Shown: positions 29,401 through 37,987 of the stretch, piece by piece
Layout: each line of letters begins with the position of its first letter
Numbering within the stretch: the first letter of the stretch is position 1
Origin: Dermabacter hominis NBRC 106157
GTDB lineage: Bacteria; Actinomycetota; Actinomycetes; Actinomycetales; Dermabacteraceae
Direction: 5' to 3'
NCBI RefSeq assembly: GCF_001570785.1
Contig: NZ_BCSI01000008.1
Span: 1 to 64,000, forward strand
DNA: 64,000 bases
Made by a program: the position numbers and the translations under genes
The notes under the pieces: model-generated
Told to the model about the DNA's origin: nothing
Seen by the model: only the letters and a program-made list of their open reading frames with translations
Databases searched by the model: none

Positions 29401-29996
29401 TGGTCCATGAGTTCGACGAAGTAGTTCTCCTTACCGAACATGTCCTGGTATTCGCCAGCGGCCTTGACGGCTTCGTCCCACTGCCCGAGGCGAATGCGAG
29501 TCTGAATCTCACCGGAAGGGCAGCCCGTCGAGGCGATCAGACCATCGGAATACTTCGAGAGAATCTCGCGGTCCATGCGGGGCCACTTGCCCATCTGACC
29601 ATCGAGCGAAGCGAAGCTCGCGAGCCGGAACAGATTGTGCATGCCCGCGGTCGTGCGGCTCAGGAGTGTGAGGTGGGTGTAGGCACCGCGCGCCGAAACG
29701 TCATCGCCAGCATCCTGCTGCGCTTTCGTTCCCCACTGCACGCGCGATCGATCGTGACGGCTCGTGCCGGGCGTCACGTACGCCTCAACGCCGATGATGG
29801 GCTTCACGCCCGCGGCTACAGCGTTCTTGTAAAACTCGTAGGCCCCAAACACGTATCCGTGGTCGGTGATCGCGATTGCGTTCTGGCCGGCTTCAGCGGC
29901 GGCGTTCACGAGCTTGCTGATCTTCGAGGCCCCATCGAGCATCGAGTAATCGGTGTGGACGTGAAGGTGAACGAAATCCTCTGAAGCCATGCCCAC
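26439..29996 (-). CDS. dnaE: DNA polymerase III alpha subunit DnaE
   Basis: This is the replicative polymerase subunit. The 1185-residue chain has an N-terminal PHP domain (HVHTDYSMLDG, about residues 11-21). The palm active site PDFDVDFDDRRR lies near residue 420, followed by the finger/tau-binding region (FNKSHSAAYG near 782). The C-terminal OB-fold is about 1000-1100. The GTG at 29996 and the ATG at 29990 (MASEDFVHLHVH) are both possible starts. It is downstream of the lspA-rluD end of the division block. Confidence 0.97.
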   Translation of the reverse strand: MGMASEDFVHLHVHTDYSMLDGASKISKLVNAAAEAGQNAIAITDHGYVFGAYEFYKNAVAAGVKPIIGVEAYVTPGTSRHDRSRVQWGTKAQQDAGDDVSARGAYTHLTLLSRTTAGMHNLFRLASFASLDGQMGKWPRMDREILSKYSDGLIASTGCPSGEIQTRIRLGQWDEAVKAAGEYQDMFGKENYFVELMDHGLELERRVTKDLIELSKKIGAPLLATNDLHYVYEDDAKIQDALLCINSGSTFDTPGRFKFDGSGYYLKSAREMRELFRELPEACDNTLRVAEMCDVEFTTTAEGANYMPRFPVPEGEDEHSWFVKEVQKGLHERYPSGIPDEVQERADYEVGIITRMGFPGYFLVVSDFIRWAKERGIRVGPGRGSGAGSMVAYAMRITDLDPLPHGLLFERFLNPDRVSMPDFDVDFDDRRRGEVLEYVTERYGDDKVAQVITYGVMKTKNSIKDSARVLGEPYALGDQMTKALPPAVMGKDITLKGIFDENDKRYAEAEDFRRQYRENPSWQRVMDIAQGVEGLTRGWGVHACAVIMSSETLTDIIPMMRRPSDGQIITQFDYPTCETLGLLKMDFLGLRNLTVISDAIENIESNGKEVPDLDHLGFEDPATFDLLQRGDTLGVFQLDGAGMRSLLRQMKPDKFGDISAVSALYRPGPMGMNSHTNYALRKNGLQEITPIHPELEEPLHDILAETYGVIVYQEQVMQTAQQVAGFTLGQADILRRAMGKKKKAELDKQYVGFRQGMLDHGYSDSAVQALWDVLLPFADYAFNKSHSAAYGVVSYWTAYLKANYPTEYMAALLTSTQNNRDRLGLYLGDCRHRHITVLPPDVNSSLMNFAAVGSDIRFGLSAIQNVGAHVVEEIIKTREEKGEFTSFTDFLDKVPLSVCNKRTIDSLIKGGAFDSLGHNRRSLVLVHEDAVDGIVDVKRKEAQGQDDLFGGGMFGDDYASGSAATIQIPELPEWDRKQKLAFEREMLGLYVSDHPLQGLEHVIAQASSHSITALAEAEDTDSLGMVTIAGLITNIQRKITKKGDTWAIVTVEDLEGAIDCLMFPQSYQQVATELAGDLVVSMKGRVDNSKGSPEMRVQEMRVLDTSGAMSDGPLMITVPDSRMTSEVAQQLRGILEDNPGGSEVRLRLTEPGRSTLMRVDRRLSVAPSPALFASLKTLLGAQCLN

Positions 29997-30056
29997 GATG
30001 GTAGTCGGCCGAACGCGAATAGGCGGCCTCAGAAACCCGCGCGTGCGATCCTGCTC

Positions 30057-30983
30057 CTAGCTCGAGCGCAACACCTCGAGCGCGTGCTCAAGATCCGCCG
30101 GGTACGGGGCCTCGAACGCCACGCGCGCATGCCTCGTGGGGTGCTCAAACGCGAGCGCTCGCGCGTGCAGCCACTGCCGCACGAGACCAAGCTTCTCGGC
30201 CAGTTTCGGATCGGAACCATACTGCGGGTCCCCCGCAAGGGGATGCCCGGCAGCACTCATATGCACGCGGATTTGGTGGGTCCTGCCAGTTTCGAGTTTG
30301 ATGTCGAGGAGGGAGGCGCCCGGAAACATCTCAATCACGTCGTAGTGCGTGACCGACGGTTTTCCGCTTGCCATAACGGCGAACTTGTAGTCGTGCTTCT
30401 GGCTGCGCCCGATAGGCGCGTCGATTGTGCCCTTCATATTGTCGAAGTGTCCCTGGGCGAGAGCGTGGTAACGCTTGTCGACGAGCCGGTTGCGAAACGC
30501 GTTCTTCAAGACCGAGTAGGCGACTTCGCTCTTCGCGACAACCATGAGGCCGCTCGTGCCTACGTCGAGGCGGGAGACGATACCGCGACGCTCCTGCGCG
30601 CCGCTGGTCGTGATAGCCACGCCCGCGCCAAGCAGGCCGCCGAGAACGGTCGGGCCTTCCCACCCGACGCTCGGATGCGCGGCAACGCCCACGGGCTTAT
30701 TGACTACAACGATGTCGGCATCCTCGAAGACGATGTCCATACCGTCCACTTTTTCGGGGGCAACATCCGCGATGTCGCGCACCTCGGGAAGCGTCACCGC
30801 GAGCTCCTGGCCCTCGCTCACGCGTTCCGAGCGAGCGGGGACCTCACCGTCGATGAGGACGTTGCCCGACTGCACGAGGTCCGCGACCTTCGTGCGCGAG
30901 AGCCCCAGGAGGCGGGAGAGTGCGACGTCGACGCGCTCCCCTTCGAGCCCACCGGGGACGAAGAAGAGTCGCTCGCCACTCAC
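30057..30983 (-). CDS. rluD: RluA-family 23S rRNA pseudouridine synthase (RluD-like)
   Basis: This enzyme isomerizes uridines in 23S rRNA; the RluD name is by family resemblance. The N-terminal S4 domain spans about 18-65. The catalytic motif SRLDVGTSG contains Asp140, and [20 protein letters not shown] is present later. The 308-residue length is standard. Its start overlaps the lspA stop as ATGA, so the two are coupled. The divIVA-lspA-rluD-dnaE order is common in actinobacteria. Confidence 0.92.
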   Translation of the reverse strand: MSGERLFFVPGGLEGERVDVALSRLLGLSRTKVADLVQSGNVLIDGEVPARSERVSEGQELAVTLPEVRDIADVAPEKVDGMDIVFEDADIVVVNKPVGVAAHPSVGWEGPTVLGGLLGAGVAITTSGAQERRGIVSRLDVGTSGLMVVAKSEVAYSVLKNAFRNRLVDKRYHALAQGHFDNMKGTIDAPIGRSQKHDYKFAVMASGKPSVTHYDVIEMFPGASLLDIKLETGRTHQIRVHMSAAGHPLAGDPQYGSDPKLAEKLGLVRQWLHARALAFEHPTRHARVAFEAPYPADLEHALEVLRSS

Positions 30984-31534
30984 TCGCTCGCCTCGATCTT
31001 CTCCCCCGCATCCAACGGGACGTTGACAAGGGTGAGGAGCACGAGCAGAACGGCTCCACTCGTGACGGCGATGTCCGCGACGTTAAAGATCGGCCAGTGC
31101 GGGAGCTCGAGGAAATCGACAACGTGACCGGTGAGCGGCCCCGGGTCCCGAAAAAGGCGATCGACGATGTTTCCGAGAGCGCCCCCGAGAAGAAGCGAGA
31201 GCGATATCGCCCACGCGCGCGAGCGCACGGTGCGGACGAGAACGATGACAACGGCGAGCGCGATCCCAATCTGAACACCGGTGATGATCGGGGTGATCGA
31301 ACCACCGAACCCGAAAGCAGCGCCCGAGTTATAGATGAGGCGGAGTTTGAGGATGTCCCCGACGAGGGGCTGCGCGAGGTTGTGCTCGAGGGTGTTTTCG
31401 GCCCATAGCTTCGACAGCTGGTCGAGCACAAAGACGATCGCGGCGATCGCGAACGCCACGATCAGGGTGGAACGGGCGGAAGCGCCGGCCGCACGTGCGG
31501 TTCCGGCGCTTCCCTTCATCGTGTTGCCGCTCAT
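30980..31534 (-). CDS. lspA: Lipoprotein signal peptidase
   Basis: LspA (signal peptidase II) cleaves the signal peptide of diacylglyceryl-modified prolipoproteins such as the siderophore-binding protein in this window. The 184-residue protein has four membrane helices. The conserved aspartates lie in GNIVDRLFR and FNVADIAV, the two catalytic Asp motifs. A short Ala/Arg/Ser-rich cytoplasmic N-terminus precedes helix 1. Its start overlaps the divIVA stop as ATGA. Confidence 0.95.
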   Translation of the reverse strand: MSGNTMKGSAGTARAAGASARSTLIVAFAIAAIVFVLDQLSKLWAENTLEHNLAQPLVGDILKLRLIYNSGAAFGFGGSITPIITGVQIGIALAVVIVLVRTVRSRAWAISLSLLLGGALGNIVDRLFRDPGPLTGHVVDFLELPHWPIFNVADIAVTSGAVLLVLLTLVNVPLDAGEKIEASE

Positions 31535-32202
31535 AGGCCGTAGTTGGCGGCCTTCTCCTGGCTTTCGCCAGTGTCGAGATCGCGAAGCTGGTTCTCGAGG
31601 TAGTTACGCAGGCGAGTGCGGTAGTCACGCTCGAAGGTGCGCAGCGATTCGATTTCCTTCTCGAGTTCGCTCTTGGTGCCCTCGAGGCGCTCGAGCGTGG
31701 TGCGCGAGGTCTCGTTGGCCTCGTTGATGATGCGCTCGTGCTCGGCGGTACCCTCGCTGATGAGGCGATCGCGCTCGGCCTGACCGTTCGCAACGTGCTC
31801 GTCGTGGAGGCGCTGCGCGAGCGAGATGAGCTCGGAGGCGGAATCGGTTTCGCCAACGCGAGTCGCGCCTGCGGCCGCAGCGGGAGCAACGGCAGCGACA
31901 GCGGTTTCGGTCTCCGGCTCGGTCGCGGGAGCCTCGGTCGGCTCATCGGCGCTTTCGGTTCCGACGGCTGCCGGCGCGACGGCACCGTCGCCTTCCTGGT
32001 TGACGCGGGCCTCGAGTTCGGCAACGCGGCTCTGTGCTTCCTCGAGCTCGCGCTTCAGGCGGTCGTTTTCCTCGATGAGTTCACGAAGGCGGGGAATGAC
32101 GTCGTCGTCGAGGTACTTGTCGACCTCGTCCATGTCGTAGCCCTCGGTAAAGCGCACGGGAGTAAAGCGCTTGTCTTCGAGATCCTTTGGCATAAGAGCC
32201 AT
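31531..32202 (-). CDS. divIVA: DivIVA/Wag31 polar growth and septum protein
   Basis: DivIVA marks curved membrane at poles and septa and recruits wall-synthesis machinery. The N-terminal membrane-binding domain contains TPVRFTEGYDMDEVDKYLD. Two coiled-coil regions follow, separated by an Ala/Pro/Glu/Thr-rich linker at about 80-125. The ATG at 32202 with GAGGTGG upstream gives 223 residues. A TAGAGT sequence about 60 bases upstream may be its own -10 element. Confidence 0.93.
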   Translation of the reverse strand: MALMPKDLEDKRFTPVRFTEGYDMDEVDKYLDDDVIPRLRELIEENDRLKRELEEAQSRVAELEARVNQEGDGAVAPAAVGTESADEPTEAPATEPETETAVAAVAPAAAAGATRVGETDSASELISLAQRLHDEHVANGQAERDRLISEGTAEHERIINEANETSRTTLERLEGTKSELEKEIESLRTFERDYRTRLRNYLENQLRDLDTGESQEKAANYGL

Positions 32203-32301
32203 GGGTTCCACCTCTTGTCGTTTGAACAGATGATGACTATTTAACTCTACCCGAGAGTGCGGGCGCACCCTGAAAACACGGATCGTTTCCCGCAGCTACG
32301 C

Positions 32302-32592
32302 TCACAACACGAAGGGAGCGACGAGCATCGAGATGATCGAGCACGCAAAGAAGATCACGAGGACGCTCACATCGAGCGCTACATCGCCGAGCCTCAGTGG
32401 CGGAATCACGGACCTCAGGGCCTTCACCGGAGGGTCCGTCACCGTATAGATCAACTCGCATACCACGAGCACAAAGCCGCGCGGCTTAAACGATCGCGCG
32501 TACGACTGGATCATCTCGAGACCAATCCGCACGAGCAGAAGGATCGAGAATAGATACGCCGCGAGGTAGACGACAGAGGCGAGGATCGCCAT
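32302..32592 (-). CDS. YggT-family membrane protein
   Basis: This 96-residue protein has two hydrophobic hairpins. The segment YTVTDPPVKALRSVIPPLRLGDVALDVSVLV is typical of YggT. The family is consistently found between sepF and divIVA in Gram-positive bacteria and has been linked to osmotic stress and division, without a defined activity. It begins 2 bases after the sepF stop. Confidence 0.9.
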   Translation of the reverse strand: MAILASVVYLAAYLFSILLLVRIGLEMIQSYARSFKPRGFVLVVCELIYTVTDPPVKALRSVIPPLRLGDVALDVSVLVIFFACSIISMLVAPFVL

Positions 32593-32594
32593 GT

Positions 32595-33077
32595 TCAGCT
32601 CTGGTTGTAGAACGTGCCCTCGTCGGTGCGGGACTCACCCTCAACTTCGATGAACTCCGGCGACAGCAGGAACACCTTGGTGGTCACGCGCTCAATCGTG
32701 CCGCGAAGACCAAACACAAGGCCCGCCGAGAAGTCAACCATGCGCTTCGCGTCAGCTTCACTCATGTCAGAGAGATTGAGGATAACGGGAACGCCATCGC
32801 GGAACGATTCACCGATGCTCTTGGCGTCGTTGTAGGAGCGGGGGTGAATCGTGGTGATGCGCTGCATGGTCTCCGGTGCGGCCGGCGCAAGCGAGACGCC
32901 GGTCTGGTGCGGACGAAGCGGGGTCACGTTTGCCTCCTGGACCTTGGGCTCCGCGGTGCGCTCCGGGACGCGCGCAGCGTGCGTGTCCTCGGCCGCGTAG
33001 CTCTGGGTGTCGTCGTAGTAGGTGTCCTGTTCTTCGGCGAGCCCAACGCTCACCATCAAGTTGCGCAATGCGCCCAT
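32595..33077 (-). CDS. sepF: Cell division protein SepF
   Basis: SepF anchors FtsZ to the membrane and orders the ring in bacteria lacking FtsA. An N-terminal amphipathic membrane-binding helix ([15 protein letters not shown]) is followed by a variable linker. The compact C-terminal domain contains [15 protein letters not shown] and [17 protein letters not shown], the FtsZ-tail-binding and dimer region. The ATG at 33077 with GGGAG upstream gives 160 residues. The FtsZ encoded upstream ends in the matching conserved tail. Confidence 0.94.
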   Translation of the reverse strand: MGALRNLMVSVGLAEEQDTYYDDTQSYAAEDTHAARVPERTAEPKVQEANVTPLRPHQTGVSLAPAAPETMQRITTIHPRSYNDAKSIGESFRDGVPVILNLSDMSEADAKRMVDFSAGLVFGLRGTIERVTTKVFLLSPEFIEVEGESRTDEGTFYNQS

Positions 33078-33216
33078 CGAAGTTCTCCCTATAAAGAAGC
33101 CGGTTGTTCGCCCCTGGGGAAGCACGGGAGTGCGGGGTCTTTCTTGAAACTACCGCAGGAAACCCTGGTGCCGCGGAATTTACACGCGTGTCGCACGTTG
33201 CGCTTAGGCGCGATTC

Positions 33217-33951
33217 TCACACGGCCCGGGGGCTCCGCGTAATGACGCCCGCAAAGCGCCCGGTTCGTGGATCACGGCGGTAGGAAAAGAGTTCTTCGCT
33301 TTCGAGCGTGCACCGCTCGAGAACCTCGATCCCCTCGGGTGCAAGACCCGCGTCTCGCAGCGCGGCGACAGCACCGGCTGGCAGGTCGAGCGCCGGGGTA
33401 TTCCACGACGTGCGCGAGGCTAGCGCAGGCTGAATCTCGACCGATTCCCGGAACATCGGCTCGGGAACTTCGTAGCATCGCCCGCACACCGACGGGCCGA
33501 TAAGTGCGCGGATATTCGCGGGGCATGCATCGAGGCCCATCATCGCCTCAACACTCGCACCGAGGACTCCGCCGAGAAGGCCGCGGCGCCCCGCATGCGC
33601 TGCCGCGATCACGCCACGCTGTTCATCGGCGAGCAGCACCGGAACGCAATCGGCGACCATGATCGCAAGGGCGACGTCGGGACGGTCAGTCACAAGAGCA
33701 TCCGCGACGTGCGCGTGCTCCCGCATGGCACGGACGTCCCGCTCGCTGCGCACGATAGCGACGTCCGCGGAATGTACTTGTTCGACGAAAACGAGAGGTA
33801 CCCCGAGTTCGCGCTCGAGAACCTCCCGACGCGCACGCACCCGATTCGGGTCGTCGCCTACGTGCAGCGCAAGGTTGCCTTCAGCAACGCCCGTGAAAAG
33901 GGCGCGGGCCCCCGACAAGTCGAAGGCCCGCGCACATGATTCGCTGCTCAT
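33217..33951 (-). CDS. pgeF: Peptidoglycan editing factor PgeF (YfiH family)
   Basis: PgeF/YfiH-family enzymes are multicopper-oxidase-like laccase-domain proteins. They remove mis-incorporated residues from peptidoglycan precursors in E. coli, and related proteins are purine nucleoside enzymes. The 244-residue protein keeps the metal-site motifs QVHSADV, ADCVPVLLAD, AAHAGRRGLLGG and GPSVCGRCYEV. It starts 3 bases after ftsZ and precedes sepF, the usual Gram-positive order. Confidence 0.9.
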   Translation of the reverse strand: MSSESCARAFDLSGARALFTGVAEGNLALHVGDDPNRVRARREVLERELGVPLVFVEQVHSADVAIVRSERDVRAMREHAHVADALVTDRPDVALAIMVADCVPVLLADEQRGVIAAAHAGRRGLLGGVLGASVEAMMGLDACPANIRALIGPSVCGRCYEVPEPMFRESVEIQPALASRTSWNTPALDLPAGAVAALRDAGLAPEGIEVLERCTLESEELFSYRRDPRTGRFAGVITRSPRAV

Positions 33952-33954
33952 GGT

Positions 33955-35211
33955 TCAGCGAAGGAACTGGGGAATATCGAGATCGTCGTCCGGGTTCGAA
34001 TCCTGCTGGATCGAGGGAACGTTGGGCACCTGCGGCCGCTCAACCTGGACTGCGCCTTCCGCCTCAGCTGGATCCTGCTGCGCCCCCTGAGCCTGTTCGG
34101 TGTTGACCTGCGGCGAGCGAGCCGGGATGTAGCCCTGGCCCTGCGCGGGAGCCGAAACCCAGTCGCGGCTCGAGCTTTGCTGCTCGGGCTGGGCGGGGGC
34201 AGCCTGCGGGGCGCTATTCGGCACACCCTGCTGCTTCTGCTGCGCGGCATCCTCTGCGCGCTCGGGCTTCGGGTCGAAGCCCGCGGCGATCACGGTCACG
34301 CGCACTTCGTCGCCGAGGGCATCATCGATGGCGGTACCGAAGATGATGTTCGCGCTCGGGTGAGCAGCTTCCTGGATGAGGCGCGCGGCATCCGACACTT
34401 CGACGAGGCCGAGATCGCTGCCACCCTGAACCGACAGGAGCACGCCGTAGGCGCCGTCGATCGACGCCTCGAGCAGGGGGCTCGAGACCGCGAGTTCAGC
34501 GGCCTGGAGGGCGCGGTCGTCACCGCTCGCGGTGCCGATGCCCATGAGCGCAGTGCCGGCGTCCTTCATCACGCTCTTGACGTCAGCGAAGTCGAGGTTG
34601 ATGAGGCCCGGGGTGGTAATGAGGTCGGTGATGCCCTGCACGCCCTGAAGGAGAACCTGATCGGCGAGCTTGAACGCGTCGATCATCGACACCTTGACAT
34701 CGGCAAGTTGGAGCAGCTTGTCGTTCGGGATGGTGATGAGCGTGTCGACCTCGGCCTGGAGAGCATCGATGCCCGAATCGGCCTGGGTCGAGCGGCGGCG
34801 GCCCTCGAACGTAAACGGACGCGTCACCACGCCGATCGTGAGAGCACCGAGCGAGCGGGCAATCTTCGCGACGACGGGCGCGCCGCCCGTTCCGGTGCCG
34901 CCACCTTCACCAGCGGTCACGAACACCATGTCGGCTCCTTCGAGCGCCTCGGCGATTTCGTCGTTGTGATCTTCGGCAGCCTTGCGCCCGACCTCCGGGT
35001 CAGCACCGGCGCCGAGGCCGCGGGTCAGTTCCTTGCCGACATCGAGCTTGACGTCGGCATCCGACATGAGCAGCGCCTGGGCATCGGTGTTAATGGCAAT
35101 GAACTCGACGCCCTTGAGGCCGGACTCGATCATCCGGTTCACGGCGTTGACGCCGCCGCCGCCGACACCGACGACCTTAATGACTGCGAGGTAGTTCTGC
35201 GATCCGTCCAC
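33955..35211 (-). CDS. ftsZ: Cell division protein FtsZ
   Basis: FtsZ is the tubulin-like GTPase that forms the division ring. The GTP-binding signature [11 protein letters not shown], the N-terminal [15 protein letters not shown] and the T7-loop region are present. A Pro/Gln-rich linker leads to the conserved tail [11 protein letters not shown] that binds SepF. The frame is open to a GTG at 35253. However, a GTG at 35211 with AAGGA seven bases upstream gives the normal family N-terminus ([15 protein letters not shown]), so I prefer it (418 residues). Confidence 0.96.
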   Translation of the reverse strand: MDGSQNYLAVIKVVGVGGGGVNAVNRMIESGLKGVEFIAINTDAQALLMSDADVKLDVGKELTRGLGAGADPEVGRKAAEDHNDEIAEALEGADMVFVTAGEGGGTGTGGAPVVAKIARSLGALTIGVVTRPFTFEGRRRSTQADSGIDALQAEVDTLITIPNDKLLQLADVKVSMIDAFKLADQVLLQGVQGITDLITTPGLINLDFADVKSVMKDAGTALMGIGTASGDDRALQAAELAVSSPLLEASIDGAYGVLLSVQGGSDLGLVEVSDAARLIQEAAHPSANIIFGTAIDDALGDEVRVTVIAAGFDPKPERAEDAAQQKQQGVPNSAPQAAPAQPEQQSSSRDWVSAPAQGQGYIPARSPQVNTEQAQGAQQDPAEAEGAVQVERPQVPNVPSIQQDSNPDDDLDIPQFLR

Positions 35212-35331
35212 GTGGATGTCCTTGCTTTCGTTGCTCCAGCTCCACCCCATCACACTGCCTAGTGCGCCTCCCGCGCCCGGCGCGGACAGGACAGAAGAGA
35301 CATGGGGAGTGGCACATTTGTCTCGTACTCG

Positions 35332-35361
35332 ACGCTATTGCCTGACAGGCGTCTAGGGCAA
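35332..35361 (-). promoter_or_regulatory. Possible ftsZ promoter
   Basis: In the 200-odd bases between ftsQ and ftsZ the minus strand reads TTGCCC (35356-35361), 18 bases, TAGCGT (35332-35337). This gives ftsZ a promoter separate from the upstream dcw genes, as is usual. A 7-bp GCGCGTA/TACGCGC hairpin lies just after the ftsQ stop. Confidence 0.45.
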
Positions 35362-35432
35362 CATTGTCGGGCGCGTGTCTTACACGAATGTCATTTTCTC
35401 GTCACAGCCTCCACGGAACGTGGGAACGACGC

Positions 35433-35454
35433 GCGCGTATTTGGGTGTACGCGC
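35433..35454 (-). other. Hairpin just downstream of ftsQ
   Basis: GCGCGTA and TACGCGC form a 7-bp stem with an 8-base loop, starting six bases after the ftsQ stop. There is no T tract on the minus strand, so it is not a standard intrinsic terminator. It may stabilize the 3' end or pause polymerase before the ftsZ promoter. Confidence 0.35.
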
Positions 35455-35459
35455 ATCTT

Positions 35460-36506
35460 TTAGCGAATCGTCGGAGCTTCCGGCGAAGAGACGTCAATCA
35501 CCGCGCCAGGCTGGCTGAGAAGCGCCTCGAGCACTTTCGCTTTGAGCTCGGAATCCTCGGGGCCTCCCCACACGACCGTGCGAGGGCCCGCTTTCGTGGA
35601 AACTTCGAGTGTCACGTTAGACGGCGCGCTCGCCGTGGCCTTCGTGAGGGCGGCACGCAAATTCGGCGGGAGTACCCGCACGATCTCGAGGAGGGCAGCT
35701 TCCGTCGCCTTCGTATTCGCCGATGCCGGATCGACAACAAGGTGCGGCAGATCCGCCGGGTTCGCCGCGCTCGAGGGAAGCGCGGTGCCCGAGCCGTCTA
35801 CGAGCACGCTGTGGCCGCCCGAATCGAGGTTGGCGATCGCGGTCCGTTCCGTGACGACGACGCGGATCGTGCTCGGCCAGTGACGCGATGCCTTCGCCTC
35901 CTTGACCCCTGGAACAGCCGCGAGGTCCTTTTCAAGAGAGTCAAGGTCGGCAAAGGCGAGAGCCTGCCCCTCACGGGCGCTCCCAATCTGTTCCAGGGCG
36001 CTCGCATCGACGTACGTTGCGCCAGCCACGCGCACCTCGGACACCTTGAGCTGCGGGAGAAAGGCCAGGGCGAGCAACGCGAGGACGACAAGCGCCGCAA
36101 TCGTGCCGACGGTGAGAGTAAGCCAGTGCCGGCCCTGCTGCCACGGCTTCCTCCGCACGCGACTCGTGAACCTCTCCCTCGCATCAACGATCGGCCCTTC
36201 CGAGGGTCTCGTTCGGGAAGGCGCGTGGGCACCAACGGGAGTCTTTTTTTTCTTCCGACGGTTGCCGAGCGCACGCCAGGGCTTTGGGATTTGGCTGGTC
36301 TTTGCCTTCTTATCCCCCACGCGTTCGGGATTCACGGGCGGACGAGGGTGTGCACCCGAGCGAGGCTTTGCCACGACTCGAGATTGGGCGGATTCGCGGG
36401 CAGCTTCGGCGCTCGCGTTCGGCGCGGCCTTCGCGCCTTGACGGGCTGAGTGTTCCGTCGTGCGCGTGGGGCGCACGGGGCGTGGCGGGCGTTTTGCTGG
36501 GCTCAT
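35460..36506 (-). CDS. ftsQ: Cell division protein FtsQ
   Basis: FtsQ is a bitopic divisome protein linking early and late components. It has a long basic, Pro-rich cytoplasmic N-terminus (about 1-125, including KKKK near 85-88) and one membrane helix (about 128-150). The extracellular POTRA domain starts LKVSEVRVAGATYVDASAL and the beta domain follows. The 348 residues include a longer N-terminus than proteobacterial FtsQ, as usual in actinobacteria. It overlaps the murC stop by 4 bases. Confidence 0.9.
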   Translation of the reverse strand: MSPAKRPPRPVRPTRTTEHSARQGAKAAPNASAEAARESAQSRVVAKPRSGAHPRPPVNPERVGDKKAKTSQIPKPWRALGNRRKKKKTPVGAHAPSRTRPSEGPIVDARERFTSRVRRKPWQQGRHWLTLTVGTIAALVVLALLALAFLPQLKVSEVRVAGATYVDASALEQIGSAREGQALAFADLDSLEKDLAAVPGVKEAKASRHWPSTIRVVVTERTAIANLDSGGHSVLVDGSGTALPSSAANPADLPHLVVDPASANTKATEAALLEIVRVLPPNLRAALTKATASAPSNVTLEVSTKAGPRTVVWGGPEDSELKAKVLEALLSQPGAVIDVSSPEAPTIR

Positions 36507-37987
36507 GCGCCCCTCGCCTTGAGCGCCTCGAGCACGCGCGGGCTCACATCCACGATGTCTCCGGCCCCCATCATGAGGACCACGCGCGCGTCATGCGCGT
36601 GCTCAGCGAGGTAGTTGGGCACATCGCCCGCCTCCAAAACGCGGGCACCGCCGTCCACGAGAGCGGCGATGTCCTCGCTTCGAATACTCGGGTCGAAATC
36701 CTCGCGTGCCGGGTAGATCGGCAGGAGAACGGCCTCATCCGCGAGGCTCAGCGCCTCGGCAAACTCGCGCGTAAACGCTTTCGTGCGCGAGAACAGATGC
36801 GGCTGAAAGACGGCAACGAGCCGCCCGCCCTCTGCACGCTCGCGGCCCGCCGCAAGCGCAGCCGCGACCTCGCGCGGGTGGTGCGCATAATCATCGATCA
36901 CGGCGACATCATTCACTTGGCCCGCAACCTGGAAGCGTCGATCCGCCCCCTCGAATTCGGCGAGTCCGCCAAGGGCGCTCTCGCGCTCAATGCCCAGGAC
37001 GTCGAGAGCGGCGAGCACGCCGAGGGCGTTGAGGACGTTATGTCGGCCTGGAACGCGCAAGGCGAGGTCGACGTTCTGCCCATTCGGTGCGACGACCTGG
37101 ACGTGAGCGCCGGAAGCATTCGAGTGATCGGCGACAATCCGCCACGTCGCTTCGGGGTGTTCGCCATACAGCACGACGCGAAGGCCTGCGTCGCGCGCGT
37201 CCAGGGCAAAGGCGTGCGCGCCGGGGTCGTCCGCGCACGCAACGAGCGTGCCGTTCGTCTCTGAGAGCCTCGCGGCGAATGCCGAGAGCACCGCGCGGAG
37301 GTTCTGTTCGGTGCCGTGGAAGTCGAGATGGTCGGCCTCGAAGTTCGTGAGCACGAGAACCGAGGGAGCGAAGGCGACAAAGGAGCCGTCGGACTCATCC
37401 GCCTCCACGACCGCATATTCACCCGCGCCCTGGCTCGCGTTCGCACCAAGCTGCGCGACCGCCGCACCAACCGCCCAGGCGGGCTCGGCACCCGCCGCGC
37501 GCAGGGCCAGTGTCGCCATCGCACTCGTCGTAGTCTTGCCGTGAGTGCCCGCGACAGCGATGATCGCATGCGTGCCGAGGAGACCCGCGAGCCCTGCCGC
37601 CCTGTGAATCACGGGGATAGACAGCTCGTGCGCGCGGCGCACTTCGGGGTTATCGGCACGTACGGCAGTCGACACGATCACGAGATCGGTGTCCTCTTCT
37701 ACGGAGTCAGCGTCGAAACCGACGGTGATACGTGCACCGAGTTCGCGCAGGGGCGGCAGGAACCGACCCTCTTGGGATTCGGAGCCCGTGACTTCGAGGC
37801 CCGCTTCGAGCGCGAGGCGTGCGACGGCGCTCATACCCGCCCCGCCGATGCGGATCACGTGGATCTTCCTGACGTTCTCTTCGGGCCACGCGGCAGCAGT
37901 CACGACTGCGCCGGGCCTCAGCATAGTGCGCACCTCCCCCGGGGAGAACGGGCGAAGGTGAGAGAGAAAATCGCTCGACGTGGTCAT
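36503..37987 (-). CDS. murC: UDP-N-acetylmuramate-L-alanine ligase
   Basis: MurC adds L-alanine to UDP-MurNAc with ATP in the cytoplasm. The N-terminal nucleotide-sugar-binding motif GGAGMS (48-53) and the ATP P-loop GTHGKTT (147-153) are clear. The middle ligase and C-terminal domains complete a normal 494-residue enzyme. It overlaps both murG and ftsQ by four bases (ATGA type), consistent with coupled translation. Confidence 0.96.
   Translation of the reverse strand: MTTSSDFLSHLRPFSPGEVRTMLRPGAVVTAAAWPEENVRKIHVIRIGGAGMSAVARLALEAGLEVTGSESQEGRFLPPLRELGARITVGFDADSVEEDTDLVIVSTAVRADNPEVRRAHELSIPVIHRAAGLAGLLGTHAIIAVAGTHGKTTTSAMATLALRAAGAEPAWAVGAAVAQLGANASQGAGEYAVVEADESDGSFVAFAPSVLVLTNFEADHLDFHGTEQNLRAVLSAFAARLSETNGTLVACADDPGAHAFALDARDAGLRVVLYGEHPEATWRIVADHSNASGAHVQVVAPNGQNVDLALRVPGRHNVLNALGVLAALDVLGIERESALGGLAEFEGADRRFQVAGQVNDVAVIDDYAHHPREVAAALAAGRERAEGGRLVAVFQPHLFSRTKAFTREFAEALSLADEAVLLPIYPAREDFDPSIRSEDIAALVDGGARVLEAGDVPNYLAEHAHDARVVLMMGAGDIVDVSPRVLEALKARGA

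Noticed and set aside
27390-29984. An 864-codon open frame on the plus strand opposite dnaE
   Set aside because: Same cause: dnaE on the minus strand is unambiguous, and the opposite frame has no recognisable domain or ribosome-binding site.
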